A stretch of 64,000 nt of DNA, from assembly GCF_015832195.1 (NCBI RefSeq), contig NC_052016.1, forward strand, positions 26,743,129 to 26,807,128. Direction: 5' to 3'. Below, one piece after another: positions 48,945 to 62,824 of the stretch (positions are counted from its first letter, which is position 1; every line of letters starts with the position of its first letter). Under the pieces are notes generated by a model, which worked only from the letters and a program-made list of their open reading frames with translations, searched no databases and was not told where the DNA came from. This DNA comes from Motacilla alba alba. Taxonomy: Eukaryota; Chordata; Aves; Passeriformes; Motacillidae. Made by a program: the position numbers and the translations under genes.

Positions 48945-51020
48945 CAGCTGATGATTTTTAAAAATACTTCTACCAGCTAGGCAATTATACTAAAGTCTAA
49001 CTGTTGCTAAACAAGCATCCTTGATTTTCAAATGTCTACTGTTCTATATTTAATATTTTCAAAGAAAGAAAATGCAAAGTCTGACTTCTGAAAGAATTTC
49101 TGCTTGATAAAAAGTGCCTGTTTAGGAATGCACCTAAACTTTCCAGAAAACAGGCATTTGGTATATATGAAGAATAATTAAAGTCAAATGAAAATGAGAA
49201 GTTTATATACTCAGGGACACCAGAAAGAAAGCAGAATTCAGAGCTGTTATTTAGTCCCATAGTTTCCCTCTATTAGTAACAATATGAATAGCAGGAAAAA
49301 ATTGGAAATTTGAAAAAAAAATGGATGTATCTGAGTGGGGTGGACTTTTTGCAGGAAAAAAAAAAAAGCAATCCAGCTATTCTTTGTAGTTCTCTTGTCT
49401 CTTTGAGGAGCAGACCAGGGAAACTTGGAAAATGCTTTGGCTGAGAAAGATGAGGATTTGTACAATGAGGGAAGTTAAGCTCGAAAGAAATCTTAAAAGA
49501 TAGAGCTTTCTGTACATACATAACAGAAAAAGCATCTTGCAGTGGAACTCAATGACAAAACAAGTGAATTGTCAGTGAATTGCTGAAACCTGCAAAACAA
49601 GACAAAGTTGGAGGTCGTCTGGAAGCTGAAGAGATCCCCAAGAGAGGCATGGATTAAGATGTTGAGGGTGCCTAGTGACTGGAGGGGAAACTAGATGCTT
49701 TCTAAACTGAATTCTGCGGTTCACTGAAGTCTGAAACGTCAGAAGTTGTCACTCAAAAGGGAGAACTGGGGCTGCTGAGGGAAGATCTAGTCATCCTTGA
49801 AAGGAACAGGGCCAGCCAGCTAAAGGAACGAAGATGTGTTTGAATTGGATCAGCTGTGCAACCAGCAGCAGAGGCATTGAGCAAATGTTGACAAATTCCA
49901 TATGTTCAGGTTTTCAGGTAAGATAGTTTCATCCCAGAATCTGGACACCAGTGACAACTGATGAATTTCAAAATGCTTTTGAGAGAGTGAATTAGACTGA
50001 TTTTGAAGACATTGCTGGCATTCTTCTGCTAATTTTTTCCTCATCACTCACAACTGTCAGAAAAATTGTGGATTGAATTCCCAGAAAATAATTAATTAAT
50101 TGTCCTAGTGGAAGATTAATAGCTGGCTATATGGCAGGAAAAGGAGAACCTCCAATCTGGAAAGAATCCATGTATACGCAATGTAGACCCCTTATGTACT
50201 ACAGAGCAGTCCTGTATTTATTTAATGTATGTTTCACCTGTGAAATTGTTCAGGTGGATAATTTTAAATATTTAAATGCGAAGAAATTTTGCTATTTCAT
50301 GATGAAATTTTGATATTTCATTGAAAATATCAGGAGAAACCTCAAGAAAAATTGTTAAATTTCTTTTAAAATGTTTCCTCAAAACACAGCTAGTTGTAAT
50401 TGCCTCCATTTATTCCCATACATATATGCACAAATGCCGACACATATATACAAATTATACCTCAAAATAGTCTATATTCAAATTGACGAACTTCTTGGGT
50501 AGAGAAGAAGTAATTTGTCCACACCAGAACATGCTACCTTGGTGTAAAAAAATATATCAGACATTTAGGCACAAGTGGTTTTACTACAAGAGTGTTTGGC
50601 TGCTTTTCTGCCATTATGACCAGAGATAGCTGACCAGCTCTGCAGCAGGTCCCAGACCTTTTCATCAGCAGTTAACAAAGGGATGGATTGATACCCTGAT
50701 TTCTAATAGGAATGGGGGAAACGACTCATGTCTGTTAGCACCACAGGGAATTTCTAGTTCTATAAACTGGTTTGAAGGCATAGAAGTATACCAGATAATG
50801 ACACATTAGTATGGCACAGTGCACAAGCTAACGAGCCTTGCCTCTTGGGGGAATCATTAGGCTGAGGGCAGTGCTATTTTGACATGAGTACTTTGCTCCC
50901 AGTTTCATAGTTAACTCAGTGGTGCTGGCTTGGTGGGAGGGGGTGAAGTCCCTGAACCATCCTGTATTGCTACATGGAGTGCACTGGCTTGCAGTACCTC
51001 TAGTTCTGATGCTTAGGTAA

Positions 51021-51069
51021 TCTAAATTAGATTAAATTAAATTTTTACCAAATTAAGTTAAATTAAATT
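51021..51069. repeat. (TTAAA)n-like repeat
   Basis: Imperfect TTAAA/ATTAAATTAA units over about 50 bases. Confidence 0.75.
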
Positions 51070-51852
51070 GCTTCTGAAATTGTCTGTTGCTATATATTGG
51101 ATCCAGTTTCTAGTCAAGTCAATGGGTCATTCCATTGGACTTCTCGGAGTTTTATATCAGCCTTCAGACATTTTCATGTAAGAGAAATAACAACAAAATG
51201 GGAGAAGGAGGAGAAGGAAACATAGACCAGCCCCTGGCTTGGAATATTAGGAAATTTAGACAGATACTGCTATAAGAACACGCTGTCTTATCTTCAAAGG
51301 CAAAACAGAGTCAAGGCTCAGTTATGACAATCTATGCAGAGAGAGCTGCAGGGCTAGTTAGATGATGAGAGACTGATTTTCATGAAGAAAGATGTATCAG
51401 CTGACAAGAACACAGAATCATTTTAGAGAGCAGTGCAAACTGTGCTATTTTTTTCAGACATTTCCCTCTAGCTATACAGAGACAGGAAGGACATCCTACA
51501 GAAATAGATGTTAGCTCAAGAGATCCCACCTGAATTTCTTACTCTGCCACAAACTTTTTGCAAAAACTTGAGCAAATCTCTTTTCATTAAATCCACAAAG
51601 GTTGCTTTTCTTAGTGCCACTTCCAGTCTCTTGCTTGCACAGATCTCCAAGCCATAGTGTTTTTTATCAGTGGATGCTGGGCATTTTCTGAAGAGCACAG
51701 TAGCTGAGCACCCATATGGATTTGCCTTTCATTTTTTTTTTGTTTTAATGCCTCCTGAGTAAGAAAGGGGAGGAGGTGCTGAGAAGTTCCCCTGTTAGCC
51801 AGGCTAGCTTGAAACATGGGAGCTCTTGACAATAGTTTCAATGCTCTGCTTT

Positions 51853-51910
51853 TTGTTTGGGTTTTGGTTTTTTTTTGTTTGTTTGTTTGTTTGTCTGGGT
51901 TTTTTTTGCT
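51853..51910. repeat. G/T-rich low-complexity tract
   Basis: TTTG units, including four TTTG in a row, with GGG interruptions. It accounts for the lysine- and threonine-rich part of the long minus-strand frame at 51611-52042. Confidence 0.85.
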
Positions 51911-54900
51911 GAAGGAGGGTTTGGTGCAAAGTTTTTTTCCAGTTGCTATCTTCTCCATATTGCAACAGCAACACTGTTGTGGTGCAATGATAATTAGTTC
52001 ATTTAAAGATTGTGAGACTACATAGGTAGCGAAGGTAAGCAACTACATTTCTACCTAAAAGTGGTAAAAACACAGAGGTGATAGAGGACCAGTTCTTAAT
52101 AACTGAGTCTCAAGGATATTCTGTATTGCACAGCATGTGTCACAGCCTGCTTACCCAGGCTGTCTCATTCTGAGGGGAGGCAGCTGTTTCAGCATACTAA
52201 CAAGCCCTGTCATAAATGCTACACTTATGTGGCCACAGAGATGTTCAGAACTGGCTTTAGTCATTGAAAGCCAGCCTGAGATCTCTGTTATGTGCAGGGT
52301 ACATGGAGATGTTCAGAGGTACTCACAATGTGAAGATTAGCATCAGACTCGGTCTCAGCAGATTAATGTGATTTAAGGCAACGTTTCAGTTCTTTGAAAC
52401 AATTATATTTTGGTTGCACAATTGGACTCTAAACCCTCATTATAAGGCTCCTATACCCACTCGAGTAGGTCGAGGAACTGCTTTGTAAATAGAAGCAGAC
52501 AGGTCCTTGGCTTTGTAAATCAGTGCAGCTCCCTTTAAATCAATGAAGCTGTTCTAGCACACTCAAGGTGAGGATCTGACTCAAAGACTAATGAAAGAGA
52601 GGTGACACCAAGAATGAGATTTTTCTAAGGCTTTACACATTAGTCTGACTCTGAAAGTAAAAGACTTATTAAATTCTGAGGGAACAGATGCTACGCTGAA
52701 AGCTGAGAAATCCCATCCATCAGACCAAGAGTGCCAAAGATTGCACTCTGGTGAGAGGTGACTGTCTGTGAAGGTTGAGCAGTTTGGTGCAGTAGTTTTT
52801 GGTCAACAGTAAAAAAGCTGAAAAACTCTGGTCCACTCAAAAATCAGGAGAGGAAATCCAAAACAGACAGGATAACCAAAAAGCAGCATATTTCCACTGC
52901 ATCCCCAAGTACGGAAACAGAAAAGGTACAAAACCTTAGATTCTCCCGGGACTCCAAGATGTTGTGTCCAGCCAATCTCAGAGTAGCTTTTTGGATATAC
53001 ATTTCCATGAGGATTTCAGGAATTGTTTAAGGCCACGCTGTTCTGTGTTGATGCTACTATATGCCTAAATCATGTGAGTAGGGGGAGAGAGGGCTTGTTA
53101 TGAGAAGGGCAGTAGGATGGTGTGGTGTTGCATTTTAGTTAAATGGTATGCTCTGTCTCACCCCTCGAAAATGTATGGTTTATTCCAAGCTGTGATCCTC
53201 CCCTGCAGTATCATGTATCTGTAATCCCAGTGGCCCAAGTCTTATTCCGCGCTCACTTTGAATCTCCCTCTTAAGCCGTGTGGAGGAGACCAGACTTTCT
53301 CTTGGCCCCTTTTCTCCCTAGGCTCCCCCTCCCACTGGTGTCACTGAAATGGTTCAGTGTCTTTGCTGATCCATAGAGGAATCAGAAAATGTTGGATTAA
53401 TTGATCTTCACTGTCTTTGCTGTATTGGACCTAATGACAAACAGATGCCAGTACAACATAAATAACTCAAAGAATTTAATTAAAGAAAATAATATCAAGC
53501 AAAGGGGCCAAAAATAGTGCTTAAGCAACCCTCCTCTCAGACAACCTTTTGTGTAATGATACGAGAAAAGAAATTTAAATTCATAAATTAACTTCTAATG
53601 GAGCAGGGAATGGGTTAATGTAACTGGAGAAGATAAATGTCAAGATAATTTTTTAAGTGCTCTATCTGCTAATAGCACTGAGCCCAAAACAGCACTGATG
53701 TGTTAATGCAACTTGATCAAGCTGATTATATAGCAGCATAAAGACATTTTGCTTATCTGCTGGCCTCATCATCATTCATTTTCAGTATGTTTGAACTGAC
53801 TACACTACACATCAGTAGTTATGTTCTATATCCAGTAAAATTACCACATTACATGTTTGCAACGATATACGTATATATTTGCTTCCTGAGGACAGGAAGC
53901 TTTCCATCATTCTTTGGCTGTGCAAGCACTTTCACTGTGAAAAGAGTTTCACACAGGAAGCACTTAATTTATCACAACTATCCTTTTTGAATCAAATAGT
54001 TATGTTTAATTCAGCAACAAGCAGATTCTTGACAAGAACATGAGAATATCCCTCAGTAACATTTACTTACCTAAGCTGGCTTCAAAACAGGCTTCCTGAA
54101 AGAATAAGGGTTCATTTTTCTGACTAAGGGTCTCAAAATGTAGATCTTAGATAAACTTGACTCATGGTTCACAGGCAACATGCTGTCTGTAGGAACTTCT
54201 CCATTACCCATGACCCTAGGGAATATAAATGTTCCAACTTAATCTGGCAGGGAGAGTGAAATACCATATTGTCTGCAAAATGTCTCTGTGTTGTGGCTGG
54301 TGCGCCAGAAATGGGAACAGTATCCATGTGGAAATGGGCTAAGGCAGGGTATAATTTTTAGTTCTACTATGGAAGCAGCTCCCTGGCTGTCTGGGGTTCT
54401 CTGCTGCACAGACAATTGTGCTGGCACAGACAGTCATTTAGGAGGCCATCCCTAAATGCTATAATTTAGGGGAGCACACTGTGCCTGCTGTATTTTATAG
54501 AAAGCAGATGAATCCCTGCTTTCAACAGTACAATCCAACTCAGATTACTGTTTGAAGCTTTAAGTATTGGCTCTATATGTAATTCTTCTATAAAATCTTT
54601 TCTATTTTTTCTATCTCTGTTTGCATTGATAGTAAAATCTTAAAAGGGAAGAGAAAAAGAAAACATTATTAAAAAGTTAGGGAAAAAACCAGAAAGTACT
54701 GTTTGGGGTAGGAAACTTTTAATGTTAGCATTCATATCAGAACACATGCAGTGCCAGTTCTTTGTAATTATCAAAAACCAGAAAGTATAAACATGGGGGG
54801 AAGTATGAAGTTGGAAGTACACATGATGAGAGAAATAATGTCTAAATTATTCTTATTTTTGCAATTTCTCTTTAGGCATCCTTCTCATAGCAGAGACCAT

Positions 54901-57034
54901 AACTTTCACTATTTTTAAAGTTTCACTAATTTGTTTGCTTTGTTCATATCCTGGAGAAGTTTAATAATCCTAATACTACTGCATGGGCAACCAACAGTAG
55001 CCCCAAATGGAAAAGCATCTTATTATGAGATGTCTTCACACCAAGAGACATTTTGAGATAGTAAATAGCAGTTTGTGGAACAAAGCAATTGAAAACATGC
55101 AAGTACACTCAGCAAACAGATGGTGTTTAGAATGATCTGGATTCCCTTTTCATAGCTCCAGCTCAAAATATTTGATTCAAAAGTTCACTTTGAAGTTTTT
55201 TCTCCTAATTCCTTAGCAAGCTATAGTGGTCTTGAAGGTTATCTGTCACCTCAGCTTGAGCACAGGCTTTTCTTTGTCAAGTATGATCTTACTTGCAATT
55301 AGACCATATAGAATACCATATATTCTGTTCTATTAAAAAAAGGGAAAAAAAAAGAAAGAAAAATCACCCCAGCTCTGATCACAGCAGTATTTGGATTCAG
55401 GAAATTGTACTCTAATAGCACCAATATGCTAATAGAGTGTTTCTACAAGAAATTATAAAAGGAAATATGCCTTTTTATGATGAACTCAACTTGTTTGTGG
55501 GAGGTTATTTTTATAGGAAAAATTGAAAGAATGAAACATAATTTCAGATTTGATAAGGTTGTTCCCAGTGAAAGATAAGACCAGCAAAACCCAGGCAGAT
55601 TTGCCAACTGGAATTTTTAAATTCCTATTCCTTTCTCCTATTCCATTAATGGGACAGAAGTTTGTCTATGCTCAGTAACTATAATGGCACTGAATCATGT
55701 AGGGACAGGAAACTAAAGATAAGGGGATTGTGGTCAGTATTGGCTTGGATGGCAGAGCTGTCTTCTTTTTAGAGATGACCTCTATGATATCCAAGATTGC
55801 AATGTTGGAAAGCGTCTGGAAAGGCTGGAATAATGGTCTTGCTTGGAAGGAGTGAATGCAGGCCCAGATTTGGCAGTGCCTGCACCCACGTGTGGTTGTG
55901 TGCTGAATGCTAGGTTATGTTTCTGAGTCAGAGAGGTCTTGGAGGGGACACAAATTGTCCTGGTATGGGGCAGTGAGAACAGGTCAGCTACAGTCCTTGT
56001 CTCTTTGGGGAAATTGCCAAGGAATTATTTAACTGAAGCTTCTTACCTTGTGCCTTCTGGCTATTTACATGGCACGTGGGTTTGCCTGTGAATATTGAAC
56101 GTGCTGCTCGCATGCCCTGTCTCTACTTAGTTCTGTCAGAGGTCTCCTAATGTCACCTTCAGAGCCAAACCTGCCAAGCCCAGAGCAGCTCTCAGTATGG
56201 AGTTATCCAGGAGAGCACCACCCTGGTTCTGCAAATATTTCCAGAAGTTGTTCTGGGTACTCCCACCTTCCCAATGACTCCATCTTGTGAGCCCCCTGGA
56301 CAAAGCTGCTGCAGTGCACCAACACCTGTCTCAGACTGGAGCTCTCTGCTCTCTGCTCTCTGTCACACCATGTCCCTGAGCTCCAGTTTGCTCACATGCA
56401 GCATGTCCTTGGCATGGCACTACGGCCCGACCAGGGCCTTTAAATCCTCTTGCTGAGAGGGCTGACTATATTAACCCCACTAGCTGGAAGCTGATCCTTT
56501 CTCTTCTTTTCTGACAGTATCAAGCCCTGGTTTGCTGGGTTTGCACTCGCACTGGAAGAGCAGCATCTATGGCCCTCAGGCCCTAAGGTGTGAGTCCTTC
56601 TCAGGTTACCTCTGTTAAGCGTGATGAATCAGTAGCCTTGCAGCCCTGCTCAGCCCTGCTTCCTGTTGCCACTCTTAGTTATTCAAGGCAGGATCCTCCA
56701 CCTTGGCCAAGGACACTGCTGACCAGTTTCTAACCCAAGGCTGTCAGGTGGCACTTGGTGGCTTATCGCCACATACAGAGTCACCCATCGAGCACTAGAC
56801 CTACTGCCAGCTACTGCCATGTACGTGCATTCAGCACACATGGCTTCTGCACATCAGCCATGGCTAAAACCTGCTCAGATGCACTCTTCTCTCTGACTGA
56901 CTTGCTCAGCCACCACTCAACTCCTTCCAGTCCCGACTGGAAGCTGTGCTATAGCATTTTGAACAAGTAATTGTCCTGCCCATATTCTCTGTGCACAAGC
57001 ACACAGGCAGAGGATGATCCACTGACATTTTACC

Positions 57035-57160
57035 GAGGAAAATATGAGAGGAGAAGGAAGAGGAAAGCAAAGAAAAAGAGATGGAGTGGGACAGAGAAGA
57101 AAAGAAAGGCAGGCAGAGGGAAAGAAGAAGAGATAAGGGGAGGAAATATGAGAGAGAAAT
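57035..57160. repeat. Polypurine tract
   Basis: About 125 bases that are over 90 percent A and G on the plus strand, with GAGGAA, GAAGAG and AAAGAA units. Such homopurine runs can form triple-helical DNA. The plus frame across it reads as a Lys/Arg/Glu-rich peptide, which simply reflects the composition. Confidence 0.88.
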
Positions 57161-60100
57161 GCCATGACATGCACATAAGCCCAGTGTTTTGTGGAGGGAG
57201 GTAAGGGACCAGTACTGTTAAGGATGAAATGTCACTCTGGCAGAGAAAGTATTTATGGACATTATTATTTTTGCGCTGACATTCTGGTAGAGAGAAAAAG
57301 ACAATCTACCCATCTATTGGTACCCATCACTGGAGAAAGTTTTAAGAGCACTCATTTCTTCCACGGTCTCTTCTGTATAAGTTTGAGATTTGGTTGGTTC
57401 ATTTGTTTTTTATTTTTCAGGAAAAGATACATTCTCCCTTAATTCATCTGCCTTGTAATTTTTACCAGCCAGCAGAATTACTACAGCACCCAAGATGCAA
57501 TATGGTGTTTATTTTGCAGATTCTTCACAGTAGCTGCATAACTGCACTACGGAACTGGGTTCACAGGCCTGAACAGAAACAGAATATAAACTGTCTTCAT
57601 GTACCCAAAGATATGACAGAGTAAAAATAGCTGTTTGTTGATAAAACACAAGTTTACTGTTTTTCTAGTTTACTTTAAAAAGCAAGCTCTGATTATAGAG
57701 AAAGCAAGTAGTTTCACATACAGCAATGTTCTGTGAAAAAACTACTATTCTTCCATGAAAGATTTTCAGAGGAAAATGTTTACTGTGATTGGCACAACTC
57801 TGTTGCATTTTACTGATAATGTTTGTCACAGAAGCCAACAAGAAGTCCAGAATATTTTCTTTCCTAGGCTGAGGAGATATAGACAGATGCTCCGATTGCA
57901 TATGCAAGCAAAATACTGTATTCTGTGGCTGTCAAAACTGGATCAATTGTACTCAATATTCTTTTCTACTGATGGGTTCCTAGGACAGAAACATACATAT
58001 GCCACTTTGAAAATGGAATTAGCAGTATACAGTCAGAGCCACAAAAATAGGATACTTCTCAGAAACCATGCTTGTAACTCGCATGATTCAGGAGAAGCAA
58101 ATGTAGAAATAAATACCTCTTCATAAAAAATTCACACAGTCACAAATTGTGCCATCTATTTCTGTACACTACATTTTTGTTACTCCTGGAGAGAGAAGGT
58201 CTTTTTATTTAAAATAATTGTTGTTGGTTTTTCGAAAGACATAAAGTATTAATCTTTCCCACTCTCCTGCTGCCTTCTAGAAGTAGTCAAAGAGCTGAAA
58301 TTAATTAAATTCTGACCTCATGTCAGCTTTGTGTATCATCATTAACAGAAAACAACATCCTTAAGGTCTAAGATCTGCACAATTAAAGCCAGAAATCTGT
58401 GGGGAAAAAAAAAACAAGATTAAAAAAAAAGTGTTGAGAGAGAAAGTTCAGAAGTTGAATTCCCTTGCATGGGGAGATGCAGTCACTGAAATATTCACCT
58501 AAAGTACCTAGGTACATTTACATAAATCCCTTTGTTCTCCTGTGCAATTACCTTTCCATTTGTCTCCACGGAGTCTCCTGTCTCTAAATGCTCTCTGTAT
58601 GCTTTTCTCATTTATTTCACACTTGTGTGTTACAGCCCAGACACTCTCAGAAACAAATATCCATTTGGACAACAGAGGTAATCAGGATTCATCCCGGATT
58701 CAGCCCTGGTGTATGTGAAACAGCCCATTGTTCTCTTACAGCACCTGTTATTGGCTGCCAAGAAAAAAACACATGCCACTCAGGACACAGTTCTTTGTGA
58801 CTTACCTTCATAAAAACCCTGGTGTGTGAAGATCTGCTGGCTGATTTCACTACCTTATGCTGATTTTGGGGATGCATTAGACTAGTAGGGCTGGAAAGAA
58901 TGATTCTGCATTTTGCCACATCAAGGGTGGCTCAGGGTTGCTCATTCTCATATTCTCACCTCTAAGAAATGAAGCCTTTGCTTATTCACTTTCCAAGTTT
59001 GGTAATTTCCAGACATATGGGTTTTGTCTTTAATGCTATCTTTCTTATCTCTTCATATTTAAAAAAAGATATAATTTTTGGGTTGCATAGCTCAAAAAGT
59101 AACCAGGTACACTAGTATCATAAAATCAATATAACAATTTTTGCTTCAAAATAAAGTCCTTTTCCATTTCCATTTTGCCCTTGAGTATAAAGGGTTGAGT
59201 TGAAGTAAAATGCTGTATTAAAACCAAAAAGATTGACTATTTTGTTCTTGTTTTATCACAAAAAGGGAAGAAAGCAAAATTAATTAAAGCAAACCTTGGG
59301 TTTGTTTTTTTTTTTGTTAAGAACAGTTAATTGAAAAAAAAAGAAGAATGTTAAGTGTTTTGATGTCTTCATTGTTCTTTTGATTATTTCTTTGGATTCA
59401 TCTTTACTAGTCCTTGGTACAGTCCCCCTTTCTACTGATTTCTGTCAAAACCCAATTGTTCTCTCTGAATGGTGCTTAAGGCATCATCTTTATTTTTATT
59501 GTTTTTTTCTGTTATATTTACTCTGACTTTGACTTTTTTCTGTCTTACAGCACCTTTCTCCCATGCTTCTTAATGCTAATACACTGTTTTTTAGTTATTG
59601 AGTCTTCCATATTTCAATTTCATATTTCCATATTTCAGTTTGAATTCCTCAGTCCTACTGGCATGTTTCAAAGAAATATTTGGCCGCTTATGAATGTATT
59701 ACCTCATGGGAGTTAATTCAAAAGATCTTTAATTGGAGAGGACAAGAACTAATCCTTTAAAGAAGTCACAACCTAGGTGCACCTTTCATTCATGTGTGTT
59801 TTAAAAAAATCTGCCAGCTTGCCTTTTCATTGAAATTGTGGATGATCTCATCTGTTTGTGCACTGTCCTTGTGATGAAACGGGATAGTTTTTTGCAGAGC
59901 TCTAATCCAAAAGACTTTTGCATGTTCTCATTTAGGATAATTCATACAGTTTGCTCTTTCGTCAGCTGATGCAAACTTCCTTAGCTTCCTGCCCATCATC
60001 ATTTTCCAAGCTCTCGAAGATACATTGACTGCTACTGTCTTGTCTCTAACACAAAGTCTAATGATGAAATTGTGATTCTGGTTTCCTTTTTCAGAAATCT

Positions 60101-60784
60101 GTTTTAGTATCCTGCACAGGTTTCTATTTTATTACTCTAATTCTTTCTAGCTGAAGTCTTATCTTATCCTTGTCTATCAGAAGTGGGAGAGTTCAAACAA
60201 CCTTAGACTGTTGTTCTGAATGTGTAATTCAGGGCGCCTCATCCAGACCCTGTTTATTCAATAAATTAAGACAATGCTCATTCCCTTTAGTGCCCTATAC
60301 AGATTCTCTTGTCTGTGTATGTACTCTTATCTTCTCTTCCTAACTTCTGTATTCTCAGTCATGAAACCTTTTTTTAAATCTTTCTCCTCTGTTGTCTGAA
60401 TTCCTTTCAGCTGTAGTTGTACCAAACTTTGTTTTCAAAATCTCATGTCTGTTTTTCAGAACTTGCAAATGCTAATCCATTTCTGTAAAAGCATATTCCC
60501 TTTTTACAGTACTGATTTTTTTCTCCCTTGGTAAAATTAATTAATGAAGCAAGTAGTTTTTACTGAAACCTGCAGAGCTTCTCTCCAACATCTGAGCCCT
60601 CCATAACATTCTGTATAGTATGTGGTTGTGCTGGAAGCAGTCAGTCTGCCAGAAGATTATTCTCTGGATCAGCCAGGGTGGTTGGTTTTACTTGTTTTGT
60701 TTTGGTTTTTTGAACTGTATTCTCTGTTTCCAATAAAAGTTGCCTAAAACTGAGACCTATTTCAGAGAAATGTAGATTGGCCTG

Positions 60785-61005
60785 AGGCAGGGACCAGGTT
60801 GCTCAGTCTAACCTGGCTTTAACCACTTCATGGGTGGGACATCCGCAACCTCTGGGCAACCAGTTCCAGGGCCCCAGCATCCTCACAGTGAAGAATCTTT
60901 TCCTAATACCTAATCTAAACCTACCCTTTTTCAGTTTGAAGCTATTCCCCTTTATGTCATGTCACTAAATACTCTTGTAAATAGTCTCTCTCCCTGTGTC
61001 TTAAA
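60785..61005 (-). mobile_element. CR1 LINE fragment, minus strand
   Basis: The plus strand reads as the complement of CR1 3'-region DNA. It shows GACCAGGTTGCTCAGTCTAA, GTGGGACATCCGCAACCTCT, GGGCAACCAGTTCCAG and AGTGAAGAATCTTTTCCTAA, followed by a CTAATCTAAACCTACCC block. It lacks the 3' octamer tail and the upstream pol region, so it is internal to the usual 3' kilobase and truncated at both sides. Both edges are approximate. Confidence 0.9.
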
Positions 61006-61744
61006 TGTCCCAAAGAACATTTTTCACACTTAAAAAACCTAGTTACTACCAGTAAAATGTAGCATTAATAGCAAATGTTACAGGGAAAAAAAAAAAAAAA
61101 GAAGATAAAAGAAATGTTCTATAAAAAGGTGGCAGTGAGGACATACAAAGACTGTCAACTGCTTCAACTGAAATGCATCCTGTCATTCTGGAAAAGCAAC
61201 CAGACAAACAAAGGCAGAGAAAAAATATTGAACTCCCAGTTCACTTTTACTTGCCTTAATCCTGTTTCCAAATAGCAGCAAAAAGCTGAATTACAGGGAG
61301 AGAAGCCTGGATGTACATCAGTGTGGGAAATGTCAACTGTTGTACCTCAGCTGTTTGGGGCCTCACTTTATTTTCAGCTGGCTGCCAATTCTAGCTGACA
61401 TTGCTACTTTCTGGAAGGGAAAAGCAAAGCTGCTGGTTTTGTTATCACTGTTGTTCAAGCCACTAAAATAGGACTAGCTACATCTTTTGCTGTTGTTCTG
61501 GTTAACAGAGGGCATGAAAACAGTATGTTTACAAAGTCTGTAGAAGCCGTTGAAATAATATTTCCCTGGTAACTTTCATTAAAGTTGTCTTAGTACTTCT
61601 CCTACTGATAGTATTTTTTTTTTTTCCTCAGTAGGTTGTTGAACAGGAGAATGACTTCCAAAACTGTGAGTAGGGCCTTCTGGCTCACCATTCCCTCTTT
61701 CCAGACATTTCCACTCTTGAAATATATCCATAAAGGATATGAGA
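61006..61744. other. Spacer, nothing recognised
   Basis: AT-rich DNA with a poly(A)-like run at 61085-61100 and a T run at about 61614-61625. No gene or element was recognised. Confidence 0.6.
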
Positions 61745-61885
61745 AATCTGTATTCAAGGTGTTTAAGAAAAGGCTGGATGTGGCACTCAGTGCCACAGCC
61801 TGGTTGACAAGGTGGTGTTAGGTCATAGACTGGACTCGATGATCTCAAAGGTCTTTTCCAATCTAAGTGATTTGGTGATTCTGTG
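61745..61885 (+). mobile_element. CR1 LINE 3' fragment, plus strand
   Basis: About 140 bp of CR1 on the plus strand. The last pol residues are still readable as VFKKRLDVALSATAWL. After them come GACTGGACTCGATGATCTCA and GTCTTTTCCAATCTAAGTGA, and the tail is TGATTCTGTG. Similarity to CR1 stops upstream of about 61745, so the copy is strongly 5'-truncated. Confidence 0.93.
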
Positions 61886-62824
61886 TCGATTATATGAATA
61901 CAGAGGGAATTAAGTAAGCCCATCATGCTCAAGGAGAGAGGTTTGGATCCAGTGTTTCAGGTATGCAAGAACAATTTTCTTGTGTATGCTGCAAACCAAT
62001 GCTTACTAGGTATTAATTTTCACCTTATTGCCCATGTTCCAGCTCAAGTTTGGAGCTCACTAAAATGCAAGAATATAAAAAGGCTATCTAGTCCTGCTTT
62101 GAAAACATTCACTGTTTTCCTTTGTAATTCCCTTTAGTGAATTAACCACATTTTTCTTCTAAAAAAGAAGTTTGCTTTTTATCTCAAATTGTCTGGTTTC
62201 TCTTTCCAAATATCATATCTATGTCTGTCCTTGCTTTAATAAGGAAGATACTGTTCTAGCACCTTGCATTTTCTTCCCATGAAGATATTTATATGCTGGC
62301 ATCAAGTCAGCTGTCAATCTATTTTTCTGATAAAATCAACAGACTGAACTTTCTACTTCTGCTACTGTAAGATATTTTTTCCAGTCATGAAGGAATTTAT
62401 CTGGCATTTCCCTACCCCCACACACCTCTTGTGTATAAAGTATATTTAAATGTGTCCATTAAAAACGTATGCAGTTTTCTAATATCAAAACCATGAATGT
62501 AACAGAGGTAAATAATTCCCCCATATGCATTCCCTGTGCTCTAGCACATAAAGCATAAGGAATGCACCAGCATTTCTTACCCCAGTGTAGTGATCACTGT
62601 GGCTTTTAGTCCCTGCATTCTAGGATGCAGCTCCCAAGATACAATGCTGATAGCGTCTCTATATTTTCTTTCCAGATGATTCTTCATTGAACTCTTTCAC
62701 TGCAGCATCTGTATTTGCTTTGAATGGATTCAGGACACCAAGCAACCAGGGCACTCAGCTTGTTCTGGCTGATTTTTTTGCCATCCCCATTACTTCTTTG
62801 TGGTATCCTCAAGCTTTATCAACC
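61886..62824. other. Spacer, nothing recognised
   Basis: AT-rich unique DNA between two CR1 fragments. I recognise no gene or element. Confidence 0.6.

Larger units (their letters stand above)
43514..60784. other. Long region without recognised genes or transposons
   Basis: About 17 kb with no gene and no element I can name. It includes A-rich or A/C tracts at 44036-44067 and 47370-47400, a 20-bp tandem duplication at 47217-47253 and a hexanucleotide repeat at 48826-48944. It also includes TTAAA repeats at 51021-51069, a G/T tract at 51853-51910 and a purine tract at 57035-57160. A GC-richer stretch near 56100-56450 has short open frames but no domain. The longest frames, 51611-52042 (minus, 143 codons) and 57755-58126 (plus, 123 codons), match no family I know. 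Confidence 0.55.

Noticed and set aside
51611..52042. 143-codon minus-strand open frame, the longest in the window
   Set aside because: Part of it is the translated G/T tract at 51853-51910 (Lys/Thr/Gln run). The rest shows no recognisable family.
57755..58126. 123-codon plus-strand open frame
   Set aside because: At ~6 percent stop codons, a few frames of this length are expected by chance in six frames of 64 kb. The peptide has no domain I recognise and no low-complexity or signal features.
58637..58678. 42-base block between TTACAG and GTAATC, open in one frame
   Set aside because: The donor is weak and no neighbouring exon fits. Chance is the simplest explanation.
58860..58920. Possible CR1 tail (GACTAGTAGGGCTGGAAAGA)
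   Set aside because: Only a few bases resemble the CR1 GGACTAGATGATC block, and the rest does not follow in order.
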